Assembly (NCBI GenBank): GCA_031412355.1
Contig: JANOCR010000154.1
Span: 1-20,262, forward strand
DNA from: JAENVT01 sp031412355
Lineage (GTDB): Bacteria; Actinomycetota; Acidimicrobiia; Acidimicrobiales; Ilumatobacteraceae
Reading direction: 5' to 3'
DNA: 20,262 nucleotides
The notes beneath the pieces are model-generated. The model saw only the letters and a list, made by a program, of their open reading frames with translations. It had not been told where the DNA came from and did not search any database. Shown here one piece after another: positions 14,291 to 20,262 of this stretch. Position 1 is the first letter of the stretch. Each line of letters starts with the position of its first letter. Both the position numbers and the translations under genes were made by a program.

Positions 14291-14515
14291 ATGGAAGCAC
14301 ACACAACATCACTGATCATCTCGTGCGACACATGTTGCATGCGCACCACGGCGACGTGTGCCGACTGCGTCGTCACACACGTGCTGTCTCCGGCAACTCA
14401 CGAGCCGGTGGCGCTCGACGAAGAAGAAATGCGTGTGGTGCGTTTGCTGGTACGAGCCGGAATGATGCCTACGCTGCGTCACAGTGAGACCGACGCTGTC
14501 GCCGCCTTCCATTGA
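14291..14515 (+). CDS. Small Cys-rich putative metal-binding protein
   Basis: A 74-residue protein starting MEAHTTSLIISCDTCCMRTTATCADCV. The spacing C-x2-C-C-x7-C-x2-C suggests a zinc ribbon or iron-sulfur site formed by the N-terminal half. The C-terminal half (VALDEEEMRVVRLLVRAGMMPTLRH) looks helical. I have the impression that similar short proteins occur in other Actinobacteria but cannot name the family. The ATG at 14291 has AAGGA 6 bases upstream. It overlaps the start of queG by 32 bases in another frame, so the two are probably co-expressed. Confidence 0.7.
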   Translation: MEAHTTSLIISCDTCCMRTTATCADCVVTHVLSPATHEPVALDEEEMRVVRLLVRAGMMPTLRHSETDAVAAFH

Positions 14516-15596
14516 CGCCGCGTACATGCGTCAACTCGTCGAGATCGCCGAGCAGCACGACATAACGCACGTTGGTGTGTGTGACGGTGAGATCCTGCAG
14601 CGGGCCCGCGCCGAACTGATTCGCCGCAAGGACGCCGGCCTGCACGATGGTCTGCAGTTCACCTACAAGAACCCGCGACGGTCCACCGACCCCCAACGCG
14701 CTGTGGCCGGTGCGCAGGCCGTGCTGGTCGCAGCGCGTTCGTACTACAGCGAGCAAGTCGATGCGCCACCGGGCGCTCAGGGACGCGTCGCCCGGTACGC
14801 GTGGACCGACCACTACGCGCCGCTGCGCGTGGGGCTGCGCGCCGTCGCACGTAAGTTGCGGGGCGACGGTTGGCGGGCGGTCGTGTTCGCCGACGACAAC
14901 TCCATCGTCGATCGCGAGGTGGCGTACAAGGCCGGCATCGGTTGGTTCGGCAAGAACGCCAACATCTTGCTGCCGGCGGCCGGAAGCTGGTTCGTGCTGG
15001 GTTGCGTTGTCACCACCGCCCCGCTGCCAATCGCGCAGGCACCCGTCGCGGATGGTTGTGGCTCCTGTCGGCGATGCCTCGATGCGTGTCCGACCGGTGC
15101 GATCATCGCACCAGGAGTGATCGACGCCGGCCGCTGCTTGGCCTGGATCATCCAGAAGCCGGGTGTGATGGATCGCCGATGGCGGGCTGCGATCGGCGAT
15201 CGCATCTACGGATGCGACGATTGCCAGACCGTGTGCCCGCCGACCGTGCGATTTGCCGGCAAGCATCGTGCGCCTCCTGCGGCAATCGAGCCGTGGGTGT
15301 CGCTGATCGAGATCCTCGATGCCGACGATGCGCAGGTGCTGCAACGATGGGGACGTTGGTACGTGGCCGATCGCGACCCCCGGTGGGTCCGTCGCAATGC
15401 ACTGGTTGCACTGGGCAACGTCGGTCGCGCCGATGACGCCGAGGTTCGCCGCTGCCTGGTCGCGTACCTGGCGCATTCCGATTCGATGTTGCGCATCCAC
15501 GCGGTGTGGGCCGCACGTCGCATCGGTCTCGATTCGTTGTTGCCGACCGACGACATCGATCCGCTGGTCCTCGACGAGATGGTGGCACCACTGTGA
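14484..15596 (+). CDS. queG: Epoxyqueuosine reductase
   Basis: Catalyses the last step of queuosine synthesis, reducing epoxyqueuosine in the tRNA wobble position with a cobalamin cofactor and two [4Fe-4S] clusters. The 370-residue protein shows the B12-region motif DNSIVDREVAYKAGIGWFGKNAN. Ferredoxin-like clusters follow, with Cys192/195/198/202 (CGSCRRCLDACP) and Cys244/247/251 (CDDCQTVCP). A C-terminal HEAT-like segment (RRNALVALGNVG) completes the family layout. The GTG at 14484 gives an N-terminus of the usual length before the first helix; an ATG at 14526 would shorten it by 14 residues, and neither has a Shine-Dalgarno sequence. The stop overlaps the next gene as GTGA. Other queuosine genes are not in view. 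Confidence 0.93.
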   Translation: MRPTLSPPSIDAAYMRQLVEIAEQHDITHVGVCDGEILQRARAELIRRKDAGLHDGLQFTYKNPRRSTDPQRAVAGAQAVLVAARSYYSEQVDAPPGAQGRVARYAWTDHYAPLRVGLRAVARKLRGDGWRAVVFADDNSIVDREVAYKAGIGWFGKNANILLPAAGSWFVLGCVVTTAPLPIAQAPVADGCGSCRRCLDACPTGAIIAPGVIDAGRCLAWIIQKPGVMDRRWRAAIGDRIYGCDDCQTVCPPTVRFAGKHRAPPAAIEPWVSLIEILDADDAQVLQRWGRWYVADRDPRWVRRNALVALGNVGRADDAEVRRCLVAYLAHSDSMLRIHAVWAARRIGLDSLLPTDDIDPLVLDEMVAPL

Positions 15597-16714
15597 AGCA
15601 TCTGCTCGTGACCAACGACTTCCCTCCCAAGATCGGCGGCATCCAGTCACTGCTGTGGGAGTGGTGGCGAAGACTGCCATCGCAATCGTTCGCCGTGCTG
15701 ACCAGTCCGTACGACGGCGCCGCCGCCTTCGATGCCCAGCAGCCGTTTCACATCGAACGCACCCGCGAACCCGTTCTGCTGCCGCATCCGTGGATGGTGA
15801 CGCGGATCAACGAGATGGCGGAACGGGTAGGTGCTGATCTCATCGTGCTCGATCCTGCCGTGCCGTTGGGACTCGTTGGTCCGTCGCTGCGCCTGCCGTA
15901 CGACGTCGTTCTCCACGGTGCCGAAGTCACCGTGCCCGGCCGGTTGCCGGGCACCAAGCAATCGCTGTCCTACGTGCTCCGGGGGGCGCGGCACATCGTC
16001 GCCGCCGGCAACTATCCGGCGCGCGAGGCCGAACGCGCCGTCGGGCGCAGCTTGCCGATCACGGTCGTGCCGCCCGGTGTCGACACCGATCGATTCCGGC
16101 CCCTCACCGACCTCGAGCGTGTTGTGGCGAGGTCGCGATTCGGCCTGCCGACCGACGCCGAACTGATCGTCAGCATCAGCAGGCTGGTTCCGCGCAAGGG
16201 ATTCGACACGGCCATCCGTGCTGCCGCGATCCTGCGGCAGTCGCGGCCGAATCTGTTGCTGGCGATCTCGGGCGGCGGACGCGACGAACAGCGCCTGCGC
16301 CGACTGGTCAACGAGCTCGGCGCACCGGTGCGCTTCTTGGGCAGGGTCGGCAACGACGATCTGCCTGCGTTGTACGGATGTGCCGACGTGTACACGATGC
16401 TCTGTCGCAACCGCTGGGCCGGCCTCGAGCAAGAGGGGTTCGGCATCGTGTTCCTGGAATCCGCAGCGTGCGAGGTTCCGCAGGTTGCCGGCGACTCTGG
16501 TGGGGCGGAAGATGCCGTCGTCGACGGCGTTACCGGTGTGATGATTCGCCACGCCGACGACCCCCGCGAGGCGGCGCGCGCCTTCGAGCATCTGCTCGAC
16601 GACCCGAGCCTGCGGCGCAGCATGGGAGTTGCCGGCCGCCGGCGGGCGGTCGACGAGTTCTCGTACGACGGGCTGTCCCAGCGGCTGGGCGTTTCGTTGG
16701 GTGCCATCCCGTGA
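15593..16714 (+). CDS. GT4 glycosyltransferase, PimB-like mannosyltransferase
   Basis: A 373-residue GT-B enzyme. The N-terminal domain has LLVTNDFPPKIGGIQSLLWE, the nucleotide-sugar half has VSISRLVPRKGFDTAIRAA, and the E-x7-E signature is present as Glu281 and Glu289 (EGFGIVFLE). VVPPGVDTDRF connects the two. 'TNDFPPxxGGIQ' is typical of PimB', the GDP-mannose-dependent enzyme that adds the second mannose to phosphatidylinositol mannosides on the cytoplasmic face of the membrane; related MgtA-type enzymes use other lipid acceptors. In M. tuberculosis pimB' lies in the same neighbourhood as trpD and the exonuclease gene, which supports this reading. The GTG start overlaps the queG stop (GTGA). 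Acceptor specificity cannot be read from sequence alone. Confidence 0.82.
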   Translation: MKHLLVTNDFPPKIGGIQSLLWEWWRRLPSQSFAVLTSPYDGAAAFDAQQPFHIERTREPVLLPHPWMVTRINEMAERVGADLIVLDPAVPLGLVGPSLRLPYDVVLHGAEVTVPGRLPGTKQSLSYVLRGARHIVAAGNYPAREAERAVGRSLPITVVPPGVDTDRFRPLTDLERVVARSRFGLPTDAELIVSISRLVPRKGFDTAIRAAAILRQSRPNLLLAISGGGRDEQRLRRLVNELGAPVRFLGRVGNDDLPALYGCADVYTMLCRNRWAGLEQEGFGIVFLESAACEVPQVAGDSGGAEDAVVDGVTGVMIRHADDPREAARAFEHLLDDPSLRRSMGVAGRRRAVDEFSYDGLSQRLGVSLGAIP

Positions 16715-16738
16715 TCGTGCTGACATGATGGCCGGTCG

Positions 16739-17239
16739 ATGACGAACGACGGCGCAGACCAGCCAGGCGCGGGTGTCGTCCGCCTCGACGTGGCGGGTAC
16801 GGCGTTGTTCTTGACCGCCCTTTCCGTCGCCATTCCGTTCAGGAACCATCGGTTCGCCCAGTTCCTGATCGGCGGCGTTTCGATGGTGCTGTTCGCCATG
16901 GGTGTAGCCACCGCGTTGTGGGCGTACACCCGCGCTCTCGACCGCTCGCGAGTGGAAGAGGTGGGCGTTGCCAACCTGTTCTTGCTGACCGGAGGCACCG
17001 CACCGAAGGTGGTCGGTCGAACGATGTCGACGGCACTGATCGTGCAGGTCGTCGCGGCCGTCGGTGGAGCATGGATCGGTGTCGTCGGTCTTGATCAAGG
17101 CCAGCTCAACGCCCTCGCATTCGGTGTGCTCGTGCCGATGTTCGGAGTCGGGATGAACGGCGCCTGGGCGGCTCGGCACGGCTCATACGGTCCTCGAGTT
17201 GGCAAGGCTGTGTCACCCACCGATCCCAAGATCGACTAG
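16739..17239 (+). CDS. Four-helix membrane protein of unknown function
   Basis: A 166-residue protein with hydrophobic segments LDVAGTALFLTALSVAIPF, FLIGGVSMVLFAMGVATALW, STALIVQVVAAVGGAWIGVV and LNALAFGVLVPMFGVGMNGAW, and a polar C-terminal tail (RHGSYGPRVGKAVSPTDPKID). No catalytic motif was recognised. The ATG is 24 bases after the glycosyltransferase stop and the gene ends 9 bases before the SRPBCC gene, so it lies in one transcription unit with them. A role in envelope lipid or glycolipid assembly is suggested only by position. Confidence 0.7.
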   Translation: MTNDGADQPGAGVVRLDVAGTALFLTALSVAIPFRNHRFAQFLIGGVSMVLFAMGVATALWAYTRALDRSRVEEVGVANLFLLTGGTAPKVVGRTMSTALIVQVVAAVGGAWIGVVGLDQGQLNALAFGVLVPMFGVGMNGAWAARHGSYGPRVGKAVSPTDPKID

Positions 17240-17248
17240 AACAGAGCC

Positions 17249-17683
17249 ATGGCTGAAACGGCGTCACAGACCACCACGATTGCGGCTCCACCCGAACGCG
17301 TGTGGGCAATCGCAGCCGACGTCGAGCACTACCCGGAATGGGCGAAGGACGTCAAAGATGTCGTCGTTCGCTCTCGCGACGATCAGGGTCGCCCGACCGA
17401 GGTGGAATTCAGGGCATCTGCGCTGGGGCGAAGCACCCACTACACGCTGAGCTATGACTACAGCGACGCCCCGGCCGTGTTGGCATGGAGCATGCTGCGT
17501 GGCGACATCATGCGCACCATCGATGGTGCATACCACTTCTCGCCGACGACCGACGGCGGCACCGAGGTGCGCTACGACCTCATCATCGATCTTGTGGTCC
17601 CGCTGCCAGGCTTCGTGAAGCGTCGCGCCGAGGTGCGGATTCTCAACACCGTTCGCGAGCTCAAGGTCCGCGCCGAGTCGTGA
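17249..17683 (+). CDS. SRPBCC (START-like / polyketide cyclase) family protein
   Basis: A 144-residue small-molecule-binding fold. It opens with TTTIAAPPERVWAIAADVEHYPEWA, the helix-grip start typical of SRPBCC proteins (ApPxxVWxxxxDxexYPxW). Alternating strands follow (VVVRSRDD, VEFRAS, YTLSYDY), and the C-terminal helix is PLPGFVKRRAEVRILNTVRELK. Proteins of this type bind hydrophobic ligands such as lipids; the ligand is unknown. An equivalent gene (Rv2185c) occurs near pimB' in mycobacteria. TAGAAC ends 6 bases before the ATG, and no good Shine-Dalgarno sequence is seen. The stop overlaps the ROK kinase start (GTGA). Confidence 0.83.
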   Translation: MAETASQTTTIAAPPERVWAIAADVEHYPEWAKDVKDVVVRSRDDQGRPTEVEFRASALGRSTHYTLSYDYSDAPAVLAWSMLRGDIMRTIDGAYHFSPTTDGGTEVRYDLIIDLVVPLPGFVKRRAEVRILNTVRELKVRAES

Positions 17684-18609
17684 GCCGCCGTCGCATCGGT
17701 ATCGATGTCGGAGGCACGAAATGTCTCGGGGTCGTCCTAGATGAAGCCGGTGAGGTGATCGAGGAGCAGCGCCGGCCGACGCCGCCGGGAACCGAAGCGT
17801 TCGTCGATACCCTCGCTGAGCTGGCCGGTGCCCTGGGAGTGACCGACTCGCTCGGTATCGGTGTGCCCGGCATGGTCACGCGCAGCGGCGTGATCAAGGC
17901 CTCGCCGAACCTGATCGACATCACCGATTTCGAGGTCGGCCGGATGATGTCCGAGCGGCTCGGCTTTCCCGTCGAGGTCGGCAACGACGCCACGTGTGCC
18001 GCAGCCGCGGAGTGGAAGGTCGGCGTGGCCCGCGGTGTCTCCGACATGGTCATGGTCACCCTCGGCACGGGCATCGGCGGGGGAGTCGTCGCCGGTGGCC
18101 ATCTCATTCGTGGGGCCAACGGATTCACGGGCGAGATCGGCCACATGGTGGTCGACCCCGACGGTTTGCCGTGTCCGTGTGGTCGTCGAGGGTGTTGGGA
18201 GCGTTACGCGTCCGGCAGTGGCCTGGCACGCCTCGCTCGCGAAGCTGCCACCGGCAAGCGTCTTCGTCGTGTGCTGCAGTTGGCGGGCGGCGACCCTTTC
18301 AACGTGCGCGGCGAGAACGTACAAGCAGCTGCACGCGAGGGCGACGCCGAGGCACTCGGTGTGATCGATCTGTTCGGGTACTGGGTTGCGCTCGGCCTCA
18401 ACAACCTGACCAACCTGCTCGATCCCGAGATGTTCGTCCTCGGCGGCGGTCTGGCTGCCTCTGGCGACCTGTACCTGGGTCCCATCCAGAAGTGGTTCAC
18501 CGAGTTGCTCTACGCAGCAGATCTGCGACCTCATCCGCAGGTGGTCTTCGCCTCCCTGGGCGAGCGCGCCGGTGCCGTCGGCGCCGCCCTGATGACCGAG
18601 CTCCACTGA
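17680..18609 (+). CDS. ROK-family glucokinase
   Basis: Phosphorylates glucose to glucose 6-phosphate in the cytoplasm. The 309-residue protein has the ATP loop IGIDVGGTKCLGVVLDE at the N-terminus, the sugar-site segment VGNDATCAAAAEWKVG, TLGTGIGGGVVAGGHLIRG, and the ROK zinc site with His155 and Cys165/167/172 (EIGHMVVDPDG then CPCGRRGCWE). The lack of an N-terminal helix-turn-helix shows it is a kinase and not a ROK repressor. In Streptomyces the equivalent GlkA also governs glucose repression, which may or may not apply here. The GTG start overlaps the SRPBCC stop (GTGA). A fructokinase or N-acetylmannosamine kinase role cannot be excluded, but glucokinase fits best. Confidence 0.88.
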   Translation: MSRRRIGIDVGGTKCLGVVLDEAGEVIEEQRRPTPPGTEAFVDTLAELAGALGVTDSLGIGVPGMVTRSGVIKASPNLIDITDFEVGRMMSERLGFPVEVGNDATCAAAAEWKVGVARGVSDMVMVTLGTGIGGGVVAGGHLIRGANGFTGEIGHMVVDPDGLPCPCGRRGCWERYASGSGLARLAREAATGKRLRRVLQLAGGDPFNVRGENVQAAAREGDAEALGVIDLFGYWVALGLNNLTNLLDPEMFVLGGGLAASGDLYLGPIQKWFTELLYAADLRPHPQVVFASLGERAGAVGAALMTELH

Positions 18610-18637
18610 CCGCGCCGGCTTTGAGCGCTGGCGAGCT

Positions 18638-18676
18638 GTGAGTCGGATCGCGCGTCGGGCGCGACACCCGACTCAC
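18638..18676. terminator. Hairpin between convergent ROK kinase and lacI-type genes
   Basis: GTGAGTCGG (18638-18646) and CCGACTCAC (18668-18676) are perfect 9-base arms. An inner pair TCGCGC/GCGCGA extends the stem. There is no T tract on either side, but GC-rich hairpins without one are common at actinobacterial gene ends. Its place between two converging genes suits a bidirectional terminator. Confidence 0.6.
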
Positions 18677-18695
18677 ACCGGTTGCAATCGCGCCT

Positions 18696-18714
18696 GAATC
18701 GTCACAGACGATTC
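18696..18714. terminator. Small hairpin over the lacI-type stop codon
   Basis: GAATCGT (18696-18702) and ACGATTC (18708-18714) are perfect 7-base arms around CACAG, which includes most of the TGA stop (18702-18704) of the minus-strand regulator gene. It may add to termination or protect the mRNA end. Confidence 0.35.
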
Positions 18715-19727
18715 GGGAGCAGGCGGGCTGTCGTGCGGCGCACCACAAGGCTCGGCGACATCAGCACCGCGGTCAGCTCGTCCCGATCGTTGATGGCATC
18801 GATCAGCATCGTCGCTGCGACGGCTCCCATCTCGCGTCGCGGCTGATCGATGGTCGTCAGCCCGATGTGGTTCAGCGCAGCGAGTGAGGTGTTGTCGAAT
18901 CCGACCACGGCGATGTCGTCGGGCACGACCAGCCCGCCGCGCTCGATCACGTCGATCGCGCCGACCGCGGAGAGATCGTTAGCCGTGAAGATCGCGGTCG
19001 GCAGCACGCCGCCGCGCAGCAACCGCTCGACTCCGTGAGCACCGGCCTCCTCGGTGAAGTCGCCCGTTATCACCTGCGCCGTGTCGCCAAGTCCGAGCAC
19101 GCGCATCGTCCGTAGATAGCCGGCGCGGCGCGGCGCGGCGCCCGCTCCCTTTCCGCCGTCGATGTGGGCGATGCGCCGGTGACCGAGTTCGTGCAGGTGC
19201 TCAACCGCCATGCGGGCGCCGTCGGCGTCGTCAGTGGTGACGGTGCCGATGCCCGACTTGTTGAAAGCGCGGCCCACCGAGACCAGTGCCACCTCGGCCG
19301 CGACCGACTCGAGCCTGGCAACGGGCAACCGGCAGCCGGCGACGATGACGCCGTCGACCCGCGACGCCAAAAACGTGTCGACGGCGCGCGACTCCAGCCG
19401 TGCGCTTCGCCGTCCACTGGCCAAGATGAGTTGGTAGCCGTGTCGTTCGGCAGCCGCGTGGATGCCATCGGTCACTTCGGCAAACCACGGGTTGTGCAGG
19501 TCGTTCAGCAGCACGCCGATCGTCATGGTCTTGCGCGATGCGAGGTTCCTGGCCATCAGGTTCGGTCGGTAACCGAGCTTGGCGGCAGCGGCCGTGACCC
19601 GGCGACGCGATTCAATGCTGACGCGCGGCGAGTCACGCATGACCAACGACACCAAGGCCCGCGACACGCCGGCAATCTCAGCCACGTCTTCCAAGGTCGG
19701 GGCACTGTTTCGTCGTGTGCTGGGCAC
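18702..19727 (-). CDS. LacI-family transcription regulator
   Basis: A 341-residue repressor-type protein. The N-terminal helix-turn-helix and hinge helix read APTLEDVAEIAGVSRALVSLVM and GYRPNLMARNLASRKT. The periplasmic-binding-protein-like sensor domain follows (TIGVLLNDLHNPWFAEVTDGI, DGVIVAGCRLP, AIFTANDLSAVGAIDVIERGG, VVGFDNTSLAALNHIGLTTIDQP). The GTG at 19725-19727 was preferred because a TAGCTT box ends 7 bases upstream; a TTG at 19736 would add 3 residues inside that box. It diverges from an IolE-like gene across 77 bases that hold two CG-centred palindromes, so it very likely represses that operon and perhaps itself. The effector would be a sugar or inositol-type compound. Confidence 0.92.
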   Translation of the reverse strand: MPSTRRNSAPTLEDVAEIAGVSRALVSLVMRDSPRVSIESRRRVTAAAAKLGYRPNLMARNLASRKTMTIGVLLNDLHNPWFAEVTDGIHAAAERHGYQLILASGRRSARLESRAVDTFLASRVDGVIVAGCRLPVARLESVAAEVALVSVGRAFNKSGIGTVTTDDADGARMAVEHLHELGHRRIAHIDGGKGAGAAPRRAGYLRTMRVLGLGDTAQVITGDFTEEAGAHGVERLLRGGVLPTAIFTANDLSAVGAIDVIERGGLVVPDDIAVVGFDNTSLAALNHIGLTTIDQPRREMGAVAATMLIDAINDRDELTAVLMSPSLVVRRTTARLLPNRL

Positions 19728-19734
19728 CGCGGCC

Positions 19735-19740
19735 AAGCTA
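19735..19740 (-). promoter_or_regulatory. Candidate -10 box for the lacI-type gene
   Basis: TAGCTT on the minus strand ends 7 bases before the GTG start; no Shine-Dalgarno sequence and no clear -35 are present. It suggests a leaderless message. Confidence 0.35.
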
Positions 19741-19746
19741 GTTCAC

Positions 19747-19774
19747 TTGACACCACCGCTGAGACGTCTAGAGT
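19747..19774 (+). promoter_or_regulatory. Promoter of the IolE-like gene
   Basis: A perfect -35 TTGACA (19747-19752) and a -10 TAGAGT (19769-19774) are separated by 16 bases. Transcription should start near 19781, giving a leader of about 24 bases. Both palindromes described separately overlap this promoter. Confidence 0.75.
19762..19769. promoter_or_regulatory. CG-centred palindrome in the promoter spacer
   Basis: AGACGTCT is a perfect 8-base palindrome with the central CG usual for LacI-family operators. It lies between the -35 and -10 of the IolE-like gene promoter; its centre is 15 bases from that of the larger palindrome. Confidence 0.4.
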
Positions 19775-19787
19775 TGGAGCGCTCTAA
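19774..19787. promoter_or_regulatory. LacI-type operator at the IolE-like transcription start
   Basis: TTGGAGCGCTCTAA is a 14-base palindrome with six of seven pairs matching and a GAGCGCTC core like the GAGCGCTC core of the CebR operator in Streptomyces. It covers the expected start site just after the -10 box, the classic position for repression by the divergently encoded LacI-family protein. Confidence 0.65.
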
Positions 19788-19804
19788 CTGAACGAGGGGA
19801 CAGA

Positions 19805-20262
19805 ATGATCGACCGCATTGCCGCAGCACCGATCTCGTGGGGCATCTGTGAAGTGCCCGGCTGGGGCTTGCAAATGTCGCCGAGTCGCATTCTGGGCGAG
19901 ATGGCCGATCTCGGAATCACCAAGACGGAGCTGGGGGCGCTTGGCTGGCTGCCCGACGACATCGCCGAACTGCGGCCCCTGCTCGATCTGCACCACATGT
20001 CGATCCTCGGTGGTTTCGTGCCATTGGTGCTGCACCATGGCACGTCTCATCCCGGGTCGGTCGAGGCTGCACATGCCGCCGCCAAGACGCAGTCCGATGC
20101 GGGCGGGCAGTACTTCGTTGCCGCCGTCATCGCCAGCATGGAGGCATGGGATCGACCGACCCTCGACGCGGCGGAGTGGTCGAACCTTTTCCAGGGAATC
20201 GACGAGACCGGCAAGATCGCGGCCGAGTACGGGCTGACCCAGGTCGTGCATCCTCACGTCAA
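19805..20262 (+). CDS. IolE-like sugar phosphate isomerase / inosose dehydratase, 3' truncated
   Basis: The first 152 codons of a TIM-barrel protein (AP endonuclease 2 superfamily). APISWGICEVPGWGLQM, EMADLGITKTELGALGWLP and LGGFVPLVLHHG resemble actinobacterial proteins annotated as inosose dehydratase or sugar phosphate isomerase/epimerase. IolE converts 2-keto-myo-inositol to a diketone in inositol breakdown. The metal-binding residues of the barrel lie largely beyond the window end, so substrate cannot be fixed. The ATG at 19805 has GAGGGGA 4 bases upstream. It follows a consensus promoter with LacI-type operators and is probably the first gene of a sugar or inositol catabolic operon under the divergent regulator. 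Confidence 0.75.
   Translation, partial: MIDRIAAAPISWGICEVPGWGLQMSPSRILGEMADLGITKTELGALGWLPDDIAELRPLLDLHHMSILGGFVPLVLHHGTSHPGSVEAAHAAAKTQSDAGGQYFVAAVIASMEAWDRPTLDAAEWSNLFQGIDETGKIAAEYGLTQVVHPHV

Noticed and set aside
15647..17179. 510-residue minus-strand ORF
   Set aside because: Antisense to the glycosyltransferase and membrane protein genes; composition is that of a GC-rich shadow frame.
19097..19142. GGCGC tandem run inside the lacI-type gene
   Set aside because: The short CGGCG repetition encodes the GAGAAPRRAG loop in frame and is ordinary for GC-rich coding DNA.

Overview
The window looks like chromosomal DNA of a high-GC actinobacterium. The best guess is the class Acidimicrobiia (Ilumatobacter-like). 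The basis is a WhiB regulator, a DEDDh-exonuclease/GIY-YIG fusion protein, a PimB-like glycosyltransferase, the C-terminal tail of a DUF222/13E12-type HNH protein, frequent GTG starts, apparently leaderless genes and an actinobacterial-type LexA box. The taxonomic placement is inference from gene content only. No insertion sequence, prophage, CRISPR array or tRNA was seen. Annotations rest on motif reading, not on database searches.

Left part (1-7310, nearly all on the minus strand). After the truncated tail of an HNH protein comes rnpB (RNase P RNA). It is preceded in the transcription direction by two exported ferritin-like proteins. Upstream of these lies a tightly coupled glycerol operon: glpD (FAD glycerol-3-phosphate dehydrogenase), an alkylglycerone-phosphate-synthase-like FAD enzyme, a small four-helix membrane protein and glpK (glycerol kinase). 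All three junctions are 4-base GTGA stop/start overlaps. The set suggests glycerol uptake into glycerol 3-phosphate and DHAP, possibly connected with ether-lipid synthesis.

Middle (7311-11085, plus strand). Divergent from glpD is a GlpC-like iron-sulfur protein, preceded by a 16-codon leader ORF with a strong Shine-Dalgarno sequence whose stop overlaps the gene's start. Then come a whiB gene with repeats in its upstream region, trpD (tryptophan synthesis) and thrB (homoserine kinase, threonine synthesis).

Right-centre (11082-14515). A DEDDh exonuclease/GIY-YIG nuclease gene runs leftward and shares a CTAG double stop with thrB. Its promoter carries a perfect LexA (SOS) box between the -35 and -10 elements. 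The divergent intergenic region contains two related 45-base hairpins 62 bases apart plus a third small hairpin. On the far side is a coiled-coil NYN-domain (YacP-like) putative ribonuclease, followed by a small Cys-rich protein.

Right part (14484-20262). In order: queG (epoxyqueuosine reductase), a PimB-like GT4 glycosyltransferase, a four-helix membrane protein, an SRPBCC protein and a ROK glucokinase. Next is a convergent hairpin terminator, then a LacI-family regulator transcribed leftward. Divergent from it, behind a strong promoter with LacI-type palindromes, begins an IolE-like sugar isomerase/dehydratase that runs off the window end.
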